Source of the DNA: Larkinella sp. C7
GTDB taxonomy: Bacteria; Bacteroidota; Bacteroidia; Cytophagales; Spirosomataceae
Direction of reading: 5' to 3'
NCBI RefSeq assembly: GCF_006149005.1
Contig: NZ_VBSL01000001.1
Coordinates: forward strand, 744,001-808,000
Length of the DNA: 64,000 nt
The notes below the pieces were generated by a model. It was not told the origin of the DNA. It searched no databases and saw only the letters and a list, made by a program, of their open reading frames with translations. Made by a program: the position numbers and the translations under genes. This document shows positions 33,331 through 42,712 of this stretch, in pieces (within the stretch, counting starts at the first letter, position 1; each line of letters starts with the position of its first letter).

Positions 33331-34725
33331 ATGAAAAAAACCGTAGTAATCGACGTGGTGGGCTTATCAGCCGCTTTGATTGGTGAACATACCCCCTTCC
33401 TGAAACAGTGGGTAGCCGAAAAGCAGCTTTCCAGCATCGAGCCGATGTTGCCCGCCGTCACGACCTCGGTGCAATCGACCTACGTAACAGGAAAATGGCC
33501 CACCGAAACCGGGATCGTCGGCAACGGCTGGTATGACCGCACCGAATGTGAAGTCAAATTCTGGAAGCAGTCGAACAAACTGGTTGGTGGCGAAAAAATC
33601 TGGGAACGCGCCCGGCAACTCGATCCGTCGTTTACGGTTTCCAAAATGTTCTGGTGGTACAACATGTATTCGTCCGCCGACTTTTCGGTAACGCCCCGCC
33701 CGCAATACCACGCCGACGGTGTCAAAGCGCCTGACTGTTACAGCCAGCCTGCCGACCTGCGCGACCGGCTCCAGGAAGCGCTCGGCACGTTTCCGCTGTT
33801 CAGTTTCTGGGGGCCCAATGCCAACATCAAATCGACCCGCTGGATTGCCGATGCGTCGTTGCTCGTCGACCGCTGGCACAACCCGACCCTGACGCTCATT
33901 TACCTGCCGCACCTGGATTACTGCCTACAAAAGTTTGGACAGGATTTCAGCAAAATCTCGAAGGAATTGCAAGAAATCGATGACGTTTGCAAGGATCTGA
34001 TTCAGCATTACGAACGGCAAAACGCGGAAATCATCCTTCTGTCGGAATACGGAATCACGAACGTCAGCCAGCCGATTCACCTGAACCGCCTGTTGCGGGA
34101 AGCCGGGCTGATTCAGGTTCGGGTCGAACAAGGGCTGGAATTGCTCGATGCAGGCGCGTCACGGGCTTTTGCCGTGGCCGACCATCAGATTGCCCACGTC
34201 TACATCAACGACCCGTCCTGTGCCGCGCAGGTGCGTTTGATTCTGGAAAAAACACCGGGTGTGGAACTGGTGCTGGATGAAGCCGGGAAAAGGAAATACC
34301 ATATCGAACACGAACGGGCGGGCGATTTTGTCGTCATGGCCGATGCCAAAAGCTGGTTCACGTATTACTATTGGACGGACGACGCCAAAGCCCCGGATTA
34401 CGCCCGGCTGGTCGACATTCACCGGAAACCGGGGTACGATCCGGTCGAGATGTTTATGGACCCGGCCAATCCGATGATCAAACTCAAAGCCGGGTATAAA
34501 CTGATCCGCAAAAAGCTCGGCTTCCGGTATTTGATGAACGTCATTCCGCTGGATGCCACACTGATCAAAGGTTCGCACGGGCGGGTGGGCACCCAACCCG
34601 CCGATCACCCGGTTTTTGTGTCGACGCGTCCGGGTCAGGCGAGCGCAAAACCGATACCAGCCATTGACGTTTACGATAAAATCTGGGAAGCCCTGACGAC
34701 GGAAATACCCCGGAAGACGACCTGA
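33331..34725 (+). CDS. eboF: EboF, alkaline-phosphatase-superfamily hydrolase
   Basis: EboF is a 464-residue protein of the alkaline phosphatase / nucleotide pyrophosphatase superfamily, without a signal peptide. The N-terminal Asp is in KTVVIDVVGL and the nucleophile Thr lies in PAVTTSVQSTYVTGKWPTE; LIYLPHLDYCLQKFG gives the second metal Asp/His region and KGSHGRVG a late His. The usual SDHG motif reads SEYG (LLSEYGI), so the metal site may be altered; a later ADHQ is present. It ends the ebo operon, before a strong terminator. It may release phosphate or a nucleotide from the ebo product. Confidence 0.92.
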   Translation: MKKTVVIDVVGLSAALIGEHTPFLKQWVAEKQLSSIEPMLPAVTTSVQSTYVTGKWPTETGIVGNGWYDRTECEVKFWKQSNKLVGGEKIWERARQLDPSFTVSKMFWWYNMYSSADFSVTPRPQYHADGVKAPDCYSQPADLRDRLQEALGTFPLFSFWGPNANIKSTRWIADASLLVDRWHNPTLTLIYLPHLDYCLQKFGQDFSKISKELQEIDDVCKDLIQHYERQNAEIILLSEYGITNVSQPIHLNRLLREAGLIQVRVEQGLELLDAGASRAFAVADHQIAHVYINDPSCAAQVRLILEKTPGVELVLDEAGKRKYHIEHERAGDFVVMADAKSWFTYYYWTDDAKAPDYARLVDIHRKPGYDPVEMFMDPANPMIKLKAGYKLIRKKLGFRYLMNVIPLDATLIKGSHGRVGTQPADHPVFVSTRPGQASAKPIPAIDVYDKIWEALTTEIPRKTT

Positions 34726-34741
34726 TACAGAACACCTTATC

Positions 34742-34780
34742 AAAAAAAAGCCGACGGTTTCCGAACTGTCGGCTTTTTTT
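34742..34780 (+). terminator. Rho-independent terminator after eboF
   Basis: AAAAGCCGAC and GTCGGCTTTT arms pair, with extra inner GTT/AAC pairs and flanking A- and T-runs. It lies 16 bp after the eboF stop and closes the ebo operon. Confidence 0.92.
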
Positions 34781-34837
34781 ATAGTCCGTTCGATAATAGA
34801 ATCCAGTCAAAAGCCCGGGGATTGTGTTGTTGAGTCA

Positions 34838-34932
34838 GGAGACAAAAGAGGTGAGATGCGAGAGTAGTGACGTGGGGAATTCCGATGAACTCATCAAGTG
34901 TTGTCTTTCTTCTCTCATCTCACCTTGATCAT
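34838..34932. repeat. Imperfect intergenic inverted repeat (site K)
   Basis: GACAAAAGAGGTGAGATG on the left is matched by CATCTCACC and TTGTCTTTCTTCTCT on the right. The arms are imperfect and the loop is about 35 bases. It lies upstream of the first of two tandem SDR genes. Words resemble sites E and H. Confidence 0.6.
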
Positions 34933-34974
34933 CTACCCACACTTTCTGATTTACTCAACAACGCAAGAAACGGT

Positions 34975-35829
34975 ATGGAAACTAAAATTCCACCCCAGCA
35001 CCAGGCTGTCCAGCCCGGTCTGGAAAGTGAACTCAATCCGCAGCCGAAAGTGATTCGGTACACCTACGTCGGGTCGGGGAAATTGCAAGACAAAGTGGCG
35101 TTGATTACGGGGGGAGACAGCGGAATTGGTCGGGCCGTCGCCGTCCATTTCGCCCGGGAGGGGGCCGACGTGGCCATTGCCTACACGCAGCGCGAAGAAG
35201 GTGACGCGCAAAAAACCCGGGATCTGGTGAAAGCCGAGGGGCGGCAATGCCTGCTTATACCCGGCGATCTGCGTGATCCGTCCTATTGCGAACAACTGGT
35301 CGAAGATACCGTCCGGCGGTTTGGCAAGCTCAACATTCTGGTGAATAATGCCGCCCTGCAACTCCAGCACAAGCGGTTTGAAGACATGACCGACGACGAT
35401 CTGGTCAACACCTTCGAAATCAATATCTACTCGTTTTTTCGGGTCACCCGGGCTGCGGTAAAACACCTGCACGAAGGCGACAGCATCATCAACACGACAT
35501 CTGTAACGGCTTTTCAGGGCCGCGCCGATTTGCCGGAATATTCAGCCACGAAAGGCGCGATCATGAGTTTTACCCGCGCGTTGTCGTCCAACCTGGCGAA
35601 GAAGAAAATCCGGGTGAATGGTGTGGCCCCCGGCCCCATCTGGACGCCCCTGAATCCGGCCTCGGTTCCGGCGGAGGAAGTCGCCCAGTTTGGCAAAGAT
35701 GTACCGATGAAACGCCCCGGCCAACCCAGTGAAGTGGCACCGGCGTATGTCTATCTGGCGTCGAACGATGCCAGTTATGTCACCGGTCAAACGATCCACC
35801 CCAACGGCGGAACGATCATAAATGCCTGA
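34975..35829 (+). CDS. SDR oxidoreductase (YghA/YhdF-like), paralogue 1
   Basis: This 284-residue SDR is of the group found in stress regulons (YhdF, YghA, GsiB-linked SDRs), recognised by the N-terminal tail PPQHQAVQPGLESELNPQP before the Rossmann fold. The start at ATG 34975 places this tail at the N-terminus; the frame open from 34867 crosses an inverted repeat. Motifs: ITGGDSGIGRAVA, NNAALQLQ, NTTSVTAFQG, EYSATKGAIMSFTRALSS (catalytic Tyr and Lys), and NGVAPGPIWTPL. It is followed after 19 bp by a close paralogue. The substrate is probably an aldehyde or ketone; the stress role is inferred from relatives. Confidence 0.91.
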   Translation: METKIPPQHQAVQPGLESELNPQPKVIRYTYVGSGKLQDKVALITGGDSGIGRAVAVHFAREGADVAIAYTQREEGDAQKTRDLVKAEGRQCLLIPGDLRDPSYCEQLVEDTVRRFGKLNILVNNAALQLQHKRFEDMTDDDLVNTFEINIYSFFRVTRAAVKHLHEGDSIINTTSVTAFQGRADLPEYSATKGAIMSFTRALSSNLAKKKIRVNGVAPGPIWTPLNPASVPAEEVAQFGKDVPMKRPGQPSEVAPAYVYLASNDASYVTGQTIHPNGGTIINA

Positions 35830-35848
35830 CCCAAAAATTTTTACAGCC

Positions 35849-36709
35849 ATGAATCTGGAACTAGAAACACCACCCCAGCACCAGGAAGCACAACCGGGTC
35901 TGGAAAACGAAATGCATCCGCAGCCAATTTACATCCAGGATTCGTATGTCGGCACGGGAAAGCTGGAGAATAAAGTTGCCCTCATAACGGGGGGCGACAG
36001 CGGAATTGGCCGGGCCGTTGCCGTGCATTTTGCGCGCGAAGGTGCCGACCTCGCCATTGTTCATCATCCGCGCGAAGAGGAAGACGCCCAAAAGACCAAA
36101 TCACTGGTCGAAGCCGAAGGACGTCGCTGTTTATTAATCGCCGGCGACCTCCGAAATTCGTCATTTATCAGACAGCTAGTGGATCGGGTCATCGGCGAAT
36201 ACCACCACATTAATATCCTGGTGAATAACGCAGCCAACCACGTCGAACAACACGAATTTACCGACATTACGGATCAGCAACTGACCGACACGTTTGAACT
36301 CAACATCCTGGCGATTTTCCGGCTGACCAAACTGGCGTTGCCCTATATGAATGCCTACGACTGCATCATCAATACCACCTCTGTGGTGTCGTACCGGGGC
36401 AGCAAGGCACTGATCGATTACGCGTCTACGAAAGGGGCCGTAACGGCTTTTACGCGGTCTTTATCGCAACATTTGGTAGAACGGAATATCCGGGTCAACG
36501 CAGTAGCTCCCGGCCCCATCTGGACCCCTCTGATCGTTTCAACCAAAACGGAAGAGGAAGTCTCCAAATTTGGCAAAGACACCCCCCTGGAGCGGGTCGG
36601 GCAACCAGCAGAAGTGGCTCCGGCCTTCGTTTTTCTGGCTTCTGAAGATGCTTCTTACCTCACCGGGCAGGTCATGCACGTCAACGGTGGGGAAGTAGTC
36701 AACTCCTGA
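35849..36709 (+). CDS. SDR oxidoreductase (YghA/YhdF-like), paralogue 2
   Basis: This 286-residue SDR closely resembles the preceding gene along its whole length: the same PPQHQEAQPGLENEMHPQP tail, ITGGDSGIGRAVAVHFAREGAD, NNAANHVEQ, NTTSVVSYRG, DYASTKGAVTAFTRSLSQ and VAPGPIWTPL. It arose by tandem duplication. I use ATG 35849; the ATG at 35822 overlaps the previous stop and adds nine residues not seen in the paralogue. The two catalytic sites are intact, so both are probably active with different preferences. Confidence 0.91.
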   Translation: MNLELETPPQHQEAQPGLENEMHPQPIYIQDSYVGTGKLENKVALITGGDSGIGRAVAVHFAREGADLAIVHHPREEEDAQKTKSLVEAEGRRCLLIAGDLRNSSFIRQLVDRVIGEYHHINILVNNAANHVEQHEFTDITDQQLTDTFELNILAIFRLTKLALPYMNAYDCIINTTSVVSYRGSKALIDYASTKGAVTAFTRSLSQHLVERNIRVNAVAPGPIWTPLIVSTKTEEEVSKFGKDTPLERVGQPAEVAPAFVFLASEDASYLTGQVMHVNGGEVVNS

Positions 36710-36971
36710 CCGATTATAAAAGTTGCCTGAAAGGGGCTGATTACCCCGGTTTTCCAGACGGCGTAATTAGACAATAAAAAGAATCTTTACGCCGGTCGGA
36801 TTGGGGGTTGGTATGATAAGTGTTGGTTGTGAGTCCTGAAGTAGCATTCGTACAGTTTCGGGCAATATACTGAGTTGGATATTTCTGTCAGCCTATTGAC
36901 TCTGTCAAATGGTTTTCCAAACTTAGGTAGTCCGTGGGTTCTTTGTTTAACTTTTAAACCATGTGACACGT

Positions 36972-37346
36972 ATGAGAATTCAAATTCATTGCGTCCATTT
37001 TACAGCAGACCAAAAGTTGCTGGACTTCATTCAGAAGAAGCTTGACAAATTAGAAACCTTCAACGACCGGATTATCAGCGGTGAAGTGTATTTGAGGTTA
37101 GAGGGAAGCGATACCAACAAAGTCAAACAGAAAATTTTCGAGGTTAAACTGTTTTTGCCCGGCGACTCCATTTTTGTCCGCCAGCAGGGTACCACGTTCG
37201 AGGAAGCAACCGATGTGGTGATCGATACGCTCAAAAACAAGTTGAAACGCCATAAAGATAAACAGCGAAGTATTTCCGCCCAGCAAATCAATGAGTCGAC
37301 CGACCTCGTTGAAGCGGACACCGTCAACGAAGACATCGAATATTAA
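36972..37346 (+). CDS. hpf: Ribosome hibernation-promoting factor (HPF/RaiA family)
   Basis: This 124-residue protein of the S30AE/HPF family binds the 30S subunit and inactivates ribosomes in stationary phase. The start is ATG 36972 (MRIQIHCVHFTADQKLLDFIQ); a GTG at 36963 is less likely. The fold pattern is complete: KKLDKLETFNDRIISGEVYLRLEG, FEVKLFLPGDSIFVRQQGTTFEEATD and VIDTLKNKLKRHKDKQ. A Glu/Asp-rich tail of about 20 residues follows. It lacks the long C-terminal dimer domain of long HPF. In many Bacteroidetes it directly follows xerC; here 11 kb intervene. Confidence 0.93.
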   Translation: MRIQIHCVHFTADQKLLDFIQKKLDKLETFNDRIISGEVYLRLEGSDTNKVKQKIFEVKLFLPGDSIFVRQQGTTFEEATDVVIDTLKNKLKRHKDKQRSISAQQINESTDLVEADTVNEDIEY

Positions 37347-37362
37347 CCGATACATTTCAACG

Positions 37363-37393
37363 AAAAAAGCCGCCCCGAAAAGGCGGCTTTTTT
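37363..37393. terminator. Bidirectional terminator between hpf and metK
   Basis: AAAAAAGCCGCC and GGCGGCTTTTTT arms with a 7-base loop. The A-run and T-run make it usable for both hpf (plus) and metK (minus), which converge here. Confidence 0.93.
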
Positions 37394-37457
37394 CCTATGT
37401 ACTCACGGAATTTGGCCCGTAAAATTCTCACTATTCCCAAGCTACATTTATCACGGA

Positions 37458-38711
37458 CTACAAACCAAAAGCTTCTTTCACTTTATCGACGTAGTCGAGT
37501 TTCTCCCACGTAAAGAGCTCTACTTCAACTTCTTTCGTGCTGCCATTCATGCCGAACACCTTTTTCACAATCTGGTTTTCCCGGCCCATGTGTCCGTAAG
37601 CCGCCGTTTCTGAATAGATCGGATTCCGGAGTTTCAGCCGTTGTTCGATGGCATACGGACGCATGTCGAACAGTTCTTCGATTTTGGTCGCAATTTCACC
37701 ATCGGTCATATCAACTTTAGCCGAGTTATACGTATTGACGTACAAACCGCAGGGTTTAGCCACCCCAATGGCGTAGGAAACCTGAACCAGAATCTGATCG
37801 CAAAGGCCAGCCGCTACCAGGTTTTTGGCGATGTGACGCGTAGCATAAGCCGCCGAACGGTCCACTTTCGAGGGATCTTTGCCCGAGAACGCCCCACCAC
37901 CGTGCGCACCCTTGCCGCCGTAGGTATCGACAATGATCTTACGACCCGTCAAACCCGTATCACCGTGTGGCCCGCCAATGACAAACTTGCCCGTCGGGTT
38001 GATGTAATACGTAATGTTATCGGTAAACAAAGCCTGCAATTCCGGCTTCAGTTTTGCCTTCACGCGCGGAATGACAATGTTGATCACGTCTTCGCGAATC
38101 CGCTCCAGCATCACCGCATCGGCAGCAAAATCATCATGTTGCGTCGAAACCACGATCGTATCGATCCGGATGGGCTTGTCGTCGTCGCTGTATTCAATCG
38201 TCACCTGCGACTTGGCATCCGGCCGGAGGTACGTCAGAATATCCCGGTCGTGGTTGCGGATGTACGACATTTCCTGCAAAATCTTGTGGGCCAGATCCAG
38301 CGGCAACGGCATAAAATTGTCCGTTTCGTTGGTCGCGTAGCCAAACATCATGCCCTGGTCGCCCGCGCCCTGGTCTTCCGGGTTGGTGCGTTCGACGCCC
38401 TGGTTGATGTCGGCCGACTGATCGTGAATAGCGGATAAAATACCGCACGAATCGGCCTCAAACATGTATTCACTCTTGGTATATCCAATACGCCTGATAA
38501 CCTCCCGGGCAATTTTCTGAACATCGAGGTAGGTGTTCGTTTTTACCTCACCTGCCAGCACCACCTGTCCGGTAGTAACCAGGGTTTCGCAGGCGACCTT
38601 GCTGGAAGGATCGTAGGCCAGAAAATGATCGATCAATGCATCGGAAATCTGATCCGCGACTTTGTCGGGATGTCCTTCAGAGACTGACTCTGAGGTAAAT
38701 AGATAGGGCAT
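37458..38711 (-). CDS. metK: S-adenosylmethionine synthetase
   Basis: MetK (417 residues, cytoplasmic) makes S-adenosylmethionine from ATP and methionine. The sequence shows [19 protein letters not shown] at the N-terminus, DQGMMFGYA, and [38 protein letters not shown] in the central substrate loop, split by normal spacing; all are diagnostic. The C-terminus has [34 protein letters not shown]. It has its own strong promoter inside the end of the upstream gene. Confidence 0.98.
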   Translation of the reverse strand: MPYLFTSESVSEGHPDKVADQISDALIDHFLAYDPSSKVACETLVTTGQVVLAGEVKTNTYLDVQKIAREVIRRIGYTKSEYMFEADSCGILSAIHDQSADINQGVERTNPEDQGAGDQGMMFGYATNETDNFMPLPLDLAHKILQEMSYIRNHDRDILTYLRPDAKSQVTIEYSDDDKPIRIDTIVVSTQHDDFAADAVMLERIREDVINIVIPRVKAKLKPELQALFTDNITYYINPTGKFVIGGPHGDTGLTGRKIIVDTYGGKGAHGGGAFSGKDPSKVDRSAAYATRHIAKNLVAAGLCDQILVQVSYAIGVAKPCGLYVNTYNSAKVDMTDGEIATKIEELFDMRPYAIEQRLKLRNPIYSETAAYGHMGRENQIVKKVFGMNGSTKEVEVELFTWEKLDYVDKVKEAFGL

Positions 38712-38742
38712 TGTACGTAAGATTTAAGACTAAAAACAGCCG

Positions 38743-38773
38743 CAAAGCTACTGGAATTTTACGACAGGTCAAA
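38743..38773 (-). promoter_or_regulatory. Promoter of metK
   Basis: On the minus strand TTTG (38770-38773), 19 bp and TAGCTTTG (38743-38750) make a perfect Bacteroidetes -33/-7 promoter 31 bp before the metK ATG. The -33 box overlaps the stop codon of the upstream membrane-protein gene. It shows metK is transcribed independently of the MoxR/BatA block. Confidence 0.88.
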
Positions 38774-40442
38774 TGCTAAATTTAGGTTCGATCCAAAGCG
38801 CGGTCAACCCGCTGAGGAATAGCAGTATCCAGACCCAATCTAGTATTTTCGCCGGAAAACCGCTTTCGGAACCAGGTTTCGTTTCAACCGCAACGGCCGA
38901 CCGGGCGCGGAGGTAATCACTCACCAAACGGTTTCCAAATACCGGTTTTTCGTCCGGCTGGTCGACGTAAACCGCCAGACTGTCCTGCAATGCCAGCCAG
39001 CCCGCCTTTCCAAAGCCATACGAAACCTCAGCCGACAGGGGATTGATGGCCGAATAATCGAGCCTGACCGTGTCGTTTCCCAGTCGGATTTCAGCCGGTT
39101 TCCGGGTCAGATTATTGAAGTGAATGACGGATCGAAGGCCTTTAAAAACCGGCGCGTCGAGCTGGATGTTATCCGGAAAGGTAGGTTGCAAGGGCGTCAG
39201 AATGGCCGTCCAGATCCGGTCGTACGTAACACTGTCGCCACTCAATTTCAGGGGAAACGTCTCGCTCACCAGACTTACCCCGATTTTTCCACTCGTTTTC
39301 TGAATCGCCACGGGATACCCGGCCACCGGAAACTGATTCAGAGCCTCCGTAAGCTGAAAAGGCAACGCCTGCAAACCGCTCCCGATCGGAATGGTCGCTT
39401 CATTCGATAAGCGCTTCAATTTCCAGCCCGTACCCAAAGCCCGGTTGATGGTTTTCGTGTCGGTTTCGGCGTCCGACAGATTGATAAACAGCACCGGTTT
39501 CCCCTGCACCACGGCTTTTTTAACGACAGGATTCGTCGCATTGGCCGGATCGGTGATGATCACGTCGGGCGTGGCCGACCGGTTGATACTCAGGTTACTG
39601 CTGATGTTTTTGGAAATCGTGGATGTCAACTGGACGGAATACCCTTTTTTCCCCAGCCAACCGGCGAGCATTCTGCTTTCAAAATCCGGGCTGTCGAGAA
39701 TGAACTGGTAGGCAATGGGTTCTGTAGGTCGGCTGAAATACCGAAGCGTGTCCAGCGGTTTCTGATCCAGCACCAGCGTCAGTTCGGTACGTCCCTGCGA
39801 GAAGGCCGGAAAGTGAAAATTAAAATCCGTCGTGCCGGTTTTTACGGATAAACTATCCAGCGTCTGGTTGCCATACCGGAGCTTCAGCACCCGTTCCTGC
39901 GACGATTGAAGACGCCCGCTCACCGACTGTATTTCGCCTTTCCGAAGGATGGCTTTCCAGCGCAGTAGCTGCACCTGATCGGGTTGGACATACGGAATCC
40001 ACTGGACGGTTTGCCGACTCAGTTGGCCCAGCACATCGGGCGAAAAACCAGTGCCGATCAAGGTGACGGTATCAATCATTCCGTCGGTCAGCCGCGACTG
40101 AAACGAAGCATCTTTGAACACCCTGACCCGAACGACTTCCCGGCTTTTCAGACTGTCTTTCAATTGACTAACCGCCGAAGCAGGCACGTTTGAATCCACA
40201 ATCCAGACTGACTTTGAATCCGGCTTTATTTCCCATTCAATCTGAAGAAAATACGCCAGCAGAAGGCTCCAAAGCAAGCCGTTTAAAGCACCGCGAATCC
40301 ATTTTCTTCGAACCGGAAGGGTGTCATTTCGAACGACCAGCCCCACCTGCACCACGAGCAAAACCGTTAAAAGAAGCAAGATCAGCCAGCTAACGAAATC
40401 AGCCGGGTTAAACGTGACCGCAATCCGATTCAATACGCTCAT
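38769..40442 (-). CDS. Membrane protein at the end of the MoxR/DUF58/BatA block
   Basis: This 557-residue protein of unknown function has two N-terminal membrane helices (WLILLLLTVLLVVQVGLVV and LNGLLWSLLLAYFL), a large extracytoplasmic beta-rich region of about 450 residues, and a C-terminal helix (WVWILLFLSGLTALWI) with a short basic tail. This matches the layout of BatA-associated membrane proteins, in which a soluble domain (here with VWIVDSNVPASAV and VIITDPANATNP, reminiscent of a von Willebrand or amidotransferase-like fold) lies between anchors. The start overlaps the DUF4175 stop by 4 bp, so the genes are coupled. I do not recognise a named family. Confidence 0.8.
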   Translation of the reverse strand: MSVLNRIAVTFNPADFVSWLILLLLTVLLVVQVGLVVRNDTLPVRRKWIRGALNGLLWSLLLAYFLQIEWEIKPDSKSVWIVDSNVPASAVSQLKDSLKSREVVRVRVFKDASFQSRLTDGMIDTVTLIGTGFSPDVLGQLSRQTVQWIPYVQPDQVQLLRWKAILRKGEIQSVSGRLQSSQERVLKLRYGNQTLDSLSVKTGTTDFNFHFPAFSQGRTELTLVLDQKPLDTLRYFSRPTEPIAYQFILDSPDFESRMLAGWLGKKGYSVQLTSTISKNISSNLSINRSATPDVIITDPANATNPVVKKAVVQGKPVLFINLSDAETDTKTINRALGTGWKLKRLSNEATIPIGSGLQALPFQLTEALNQFPVAGYPVAIQKTSGKIGVSLVSETFPLKLSGDSVTYDRIWTAILTPLQPTFPDNIQLDAPVFKGLRSVIHFNNLTRKPAEIRLGNDTVRLDYSAINPLSAEVSYGFGKAGWLALQDSLAVYVDQPDEKPVFGNRLVSDYLRARSAVAVETKPGSESGFPAKILDWVWILLFLSGLTALWIEPKFSI

Positions 40443-42712
40443 TTTAAATGCCGCCAGAACGACTGTTCTAATTTCTTTTCGCTGGAATACGAGCCCATTT
40501 CGGATTGTATTCGGTTTCGGGATGAACCAGCCGCCAGACTATACAACTTTGTTTTCAAATCCATTCGCTCTTTATCAGACAGTTTTTTACCACTTCCCAG
40601 TTTCTGTAAACCGCTGATCACCGACCAGTTCGACAACCCGCTGTTCAGGATATCATTCGTTAAGGATGAACTCAATTGTTGTACGGTTCTTTTCTGGTTT
40701 TGATTCAAGGTTTTCAATTCCAGATAGCCCAATACTTCGCCAACCAACTGCCCGGTTTGAACCGGGTCATACATGCGCACCTGATTCAACTTGGTGTTGA
40801 CCTTCTCTAATTCGCCGGTCAGGCGGGTTTCTTTTTCTTTAATGGGGGGCGGATCGTAGCCGCTTTTCTTCACAAAAGTCCGGGCTTTGTGTTGGGCGGC
40901 TTTCAGATAAACCAGGGCTTTATTTTCGAAAGGCAATGCTTTTTCCGGCTCGTATAAACGCAGGTGCAGCTCCGATTGCCACATCTGTTCCAGCGCCATT
41001 TTCAACAAACTGCGGGTCGATTGTTCGTAAAACGTGTTGGTTTCCGCATCGTCGTGGGCGTGGATATACTGCTCCATCAAAGCCGCCACCGGGTCTTCGT
41101 TGTCACTTTTGGCCTCATTCGCGTGGTCATGTCCGTGTGCATCCGGAGCGGGCAGATCTTTCTTCTGCTGTTCTTCGGCTTTTTCGGCCAGCTTAAACGC
41201 AAACGGTTTGGGCGCATTTTTCTCTTCTTCGGTGTCGTGCTTGTGGATAAACCCTTCCAGCACATTGCCCTCGGCCACCAGATCGTGTCCGCCAATCGAA
41301 TTTTCAAACTCCTCGCCCAAATATTGCCCATACCGCAGCCGCAGCACTTTCTGGTCGAAGCCAATTTCGTTGGACGTACTTTTAAAATCCTTAGCCGCCA
41401 GTTTTTTTCGTTTGGCAATCAGCTTTTCCGTGTCGATGATGATTTGCCGCTGGCTGCGAAAATACTCCGGCATGATGTTTACCGCCATTGTTGCCAGTTC
41501 AGCTTCTTCCACCCGGGCGGTGTCTTTATACACGACAAAATAAGTATCGGATTTGGCAAAATTTGGTTCCGGCTCTTTGTTGTCGATGGCCGCCCAGTAA
41601 TAATAAAGTTCGTCGCCCGGCGCAAAATTGAGAGCTTTCAGGTCAATAGTTTTTGTCAGTCGGGCCGCTTTGAAATTGGTTTGTGGCAACGCAAATTTTA
41701 CTTCCCGGAACTTCACACTTTCACCGGAACCACGCGCTACCGTGGCTACAATGAAGGCTTGCCGAACTTTAAAATCGTCGGAAATCCGCGCCGAAATCCG
41801 CAGGTTTTTGTCATCTTTCAGAAAATGAAACTGGTATACTTCCCTGGAATCCGGTTGAATTTTCGGTGCCAGATCGGGTTGCGCTTCCAGTCGGTAATAA
41901 TCCGATTGATAAACCAACGAATCCTTCCCTGCCGGCGTTTTCCAGTAGCCTTTGATGGCATAAATCCCGGAACTGACCAACTTATCACGGTACTCAAATA
42001 CGGCTCCGGCCTTCTTAAAAGCGATCTCTTCGCCCCGGCTATTCACCAATCGAACCGAAACCGTCCGGGATTCGCTGAATGCTAACTGCCATTTGAGCAA
42101 TGAACCACTCACGGCTGACGCGTTTAGATCCGATGATTCTTTGACCGGCAAACCGGTATAATTGGGCGGCTGAATCTGCAACAAAGCCGATTGAAAAGCG
42201 GGAATAGCGGGACGGTTCTTGCCAACAAGAACCGGAATGTATTTCGTCAATTGTTTCTGAACAACCGGGTTCGATTGCAGGAGGGGATAGCCGTAATAAA
42301 CCGCCACGGAAAGCAAAACGAGCAACCCGTAAAAACCGGTTTTTGAAAAAATCAACGAAAGATACCGGCTCGCGGGAATCCGGACCGTCTGGATTCGTTC
42401 GTTCAGCCGCGCCAGCTGGAGCTGTTCCGCCATGTTCAGTACTTCTTTCTCCAGCAACGGCAAACTGTATTCCGCATCGCCCACCAACCGATGCATGATT
42501 CCAATAGCCTGCGATTTTTTATCCCGAAACAGACCGGTAAACCAGGCACCGAATCCAAATCCCAGTACCCCGAGAATAGCCGCCAGTTCCGGCGAAAAAC
42601 CGCAGAGTCGGCCAATCATCCCCACCGCAATGCCCAGCAAACTGCTCTTCAGCAGCGCGTTGGCAACAAGCTGGTAGATGATCGTCGACAGGGTCTTTTT
42701 CAGTTCGTTCAT
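40439..42712 (-). CDS. DUF4175-family membrane protein
   Basis: This 757-residue protein has two helices near the N-terminus (ILGVLGFGFGAWFTGLF and, later, FYGLLVLLSVAVYYGY) and a large soluble part with long charged coiled-coil-like helices (MYDPVQTGQLVGEVLGYLELK; a His/Asp/Glu-rich segment DAHGHDHANEAKSDNEDP). The order and context next to BatA match the DUF4175 family, whose function is unknown. It overlaps both neighbours by 4 bp, so it is made together with them. Its His-rich acidic loop might bind metal; this is a guess. Confidence 0.83.
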   Translation of the reverse strand: MNELKKTLSTIIYQLVANALLKSSLLGIAVGMIGRLCGFSPELAAILGVLGFGFGAWFTGLFRDKKSQAIGIMHRLVGDAEYSLPLLEKEVLNMAEQLQLARLNERIQTVRIPASRYLSLIFSKTGFYGLLVLLSVAVYYGYPLLQSNPVVQKQLTKYIPVLVGKNRPAIPAFQSALLQIQPPNYTGLPVKESSDLNASAVSGSLLKWQLAFSESRTVSVRLVNSRGEEIAFKKAGAVFEYRDKLVSSGIYAIKGYWKTPAGKDSLVYQSDYYRLEAQPDLAPKIQPDSREVYQFHFLKDDKNLRISARISDDFKVRQAFIVATVARGSGESVKFREVKFALPQTNFKAARLTKTIDLKALNFAPGDELYYYWAAIDNKEPEPNFAKSDTYFVVYKDTARVEEAELATMAVNIMPEYFRSQRQIIIDTEKLIAKRKKLAAKDFKSTSNEIGFDQKVLRLRYGQYLGEEFENSIGGHDLVAEGNVLEGFIHKHDTEEEKNAPKPFAFKLAEKAEEQQKKDLPAPDAHGHDHANEAKSDNEDPVAALMEQYIHAHDDAETNTFYEQSTRSLLKMALEQMWQSELHLRLYEPEKALPFENKALVYLKAAQHKARTFVKKSGYDPPPIKEKETRLTGELEKVNTKLNQVRMYDPVQTGQLVGEVLGYLELKTLNQNQKRTVQQLSSSLTNDILNSGLSNWSVISGLQKLGSGKKLSDKERMDLKTKLYSLAAGSSRNRIQSEMGSYSSEKKLEQSFWRHLK

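Noticed and set aside
36710-36971. tRNA genes near hpf, as in many Bacteroidetes
   Set aside because: No cloverleaf or TTC-loop sequence could be found in the gap; only a plain leader is seen.
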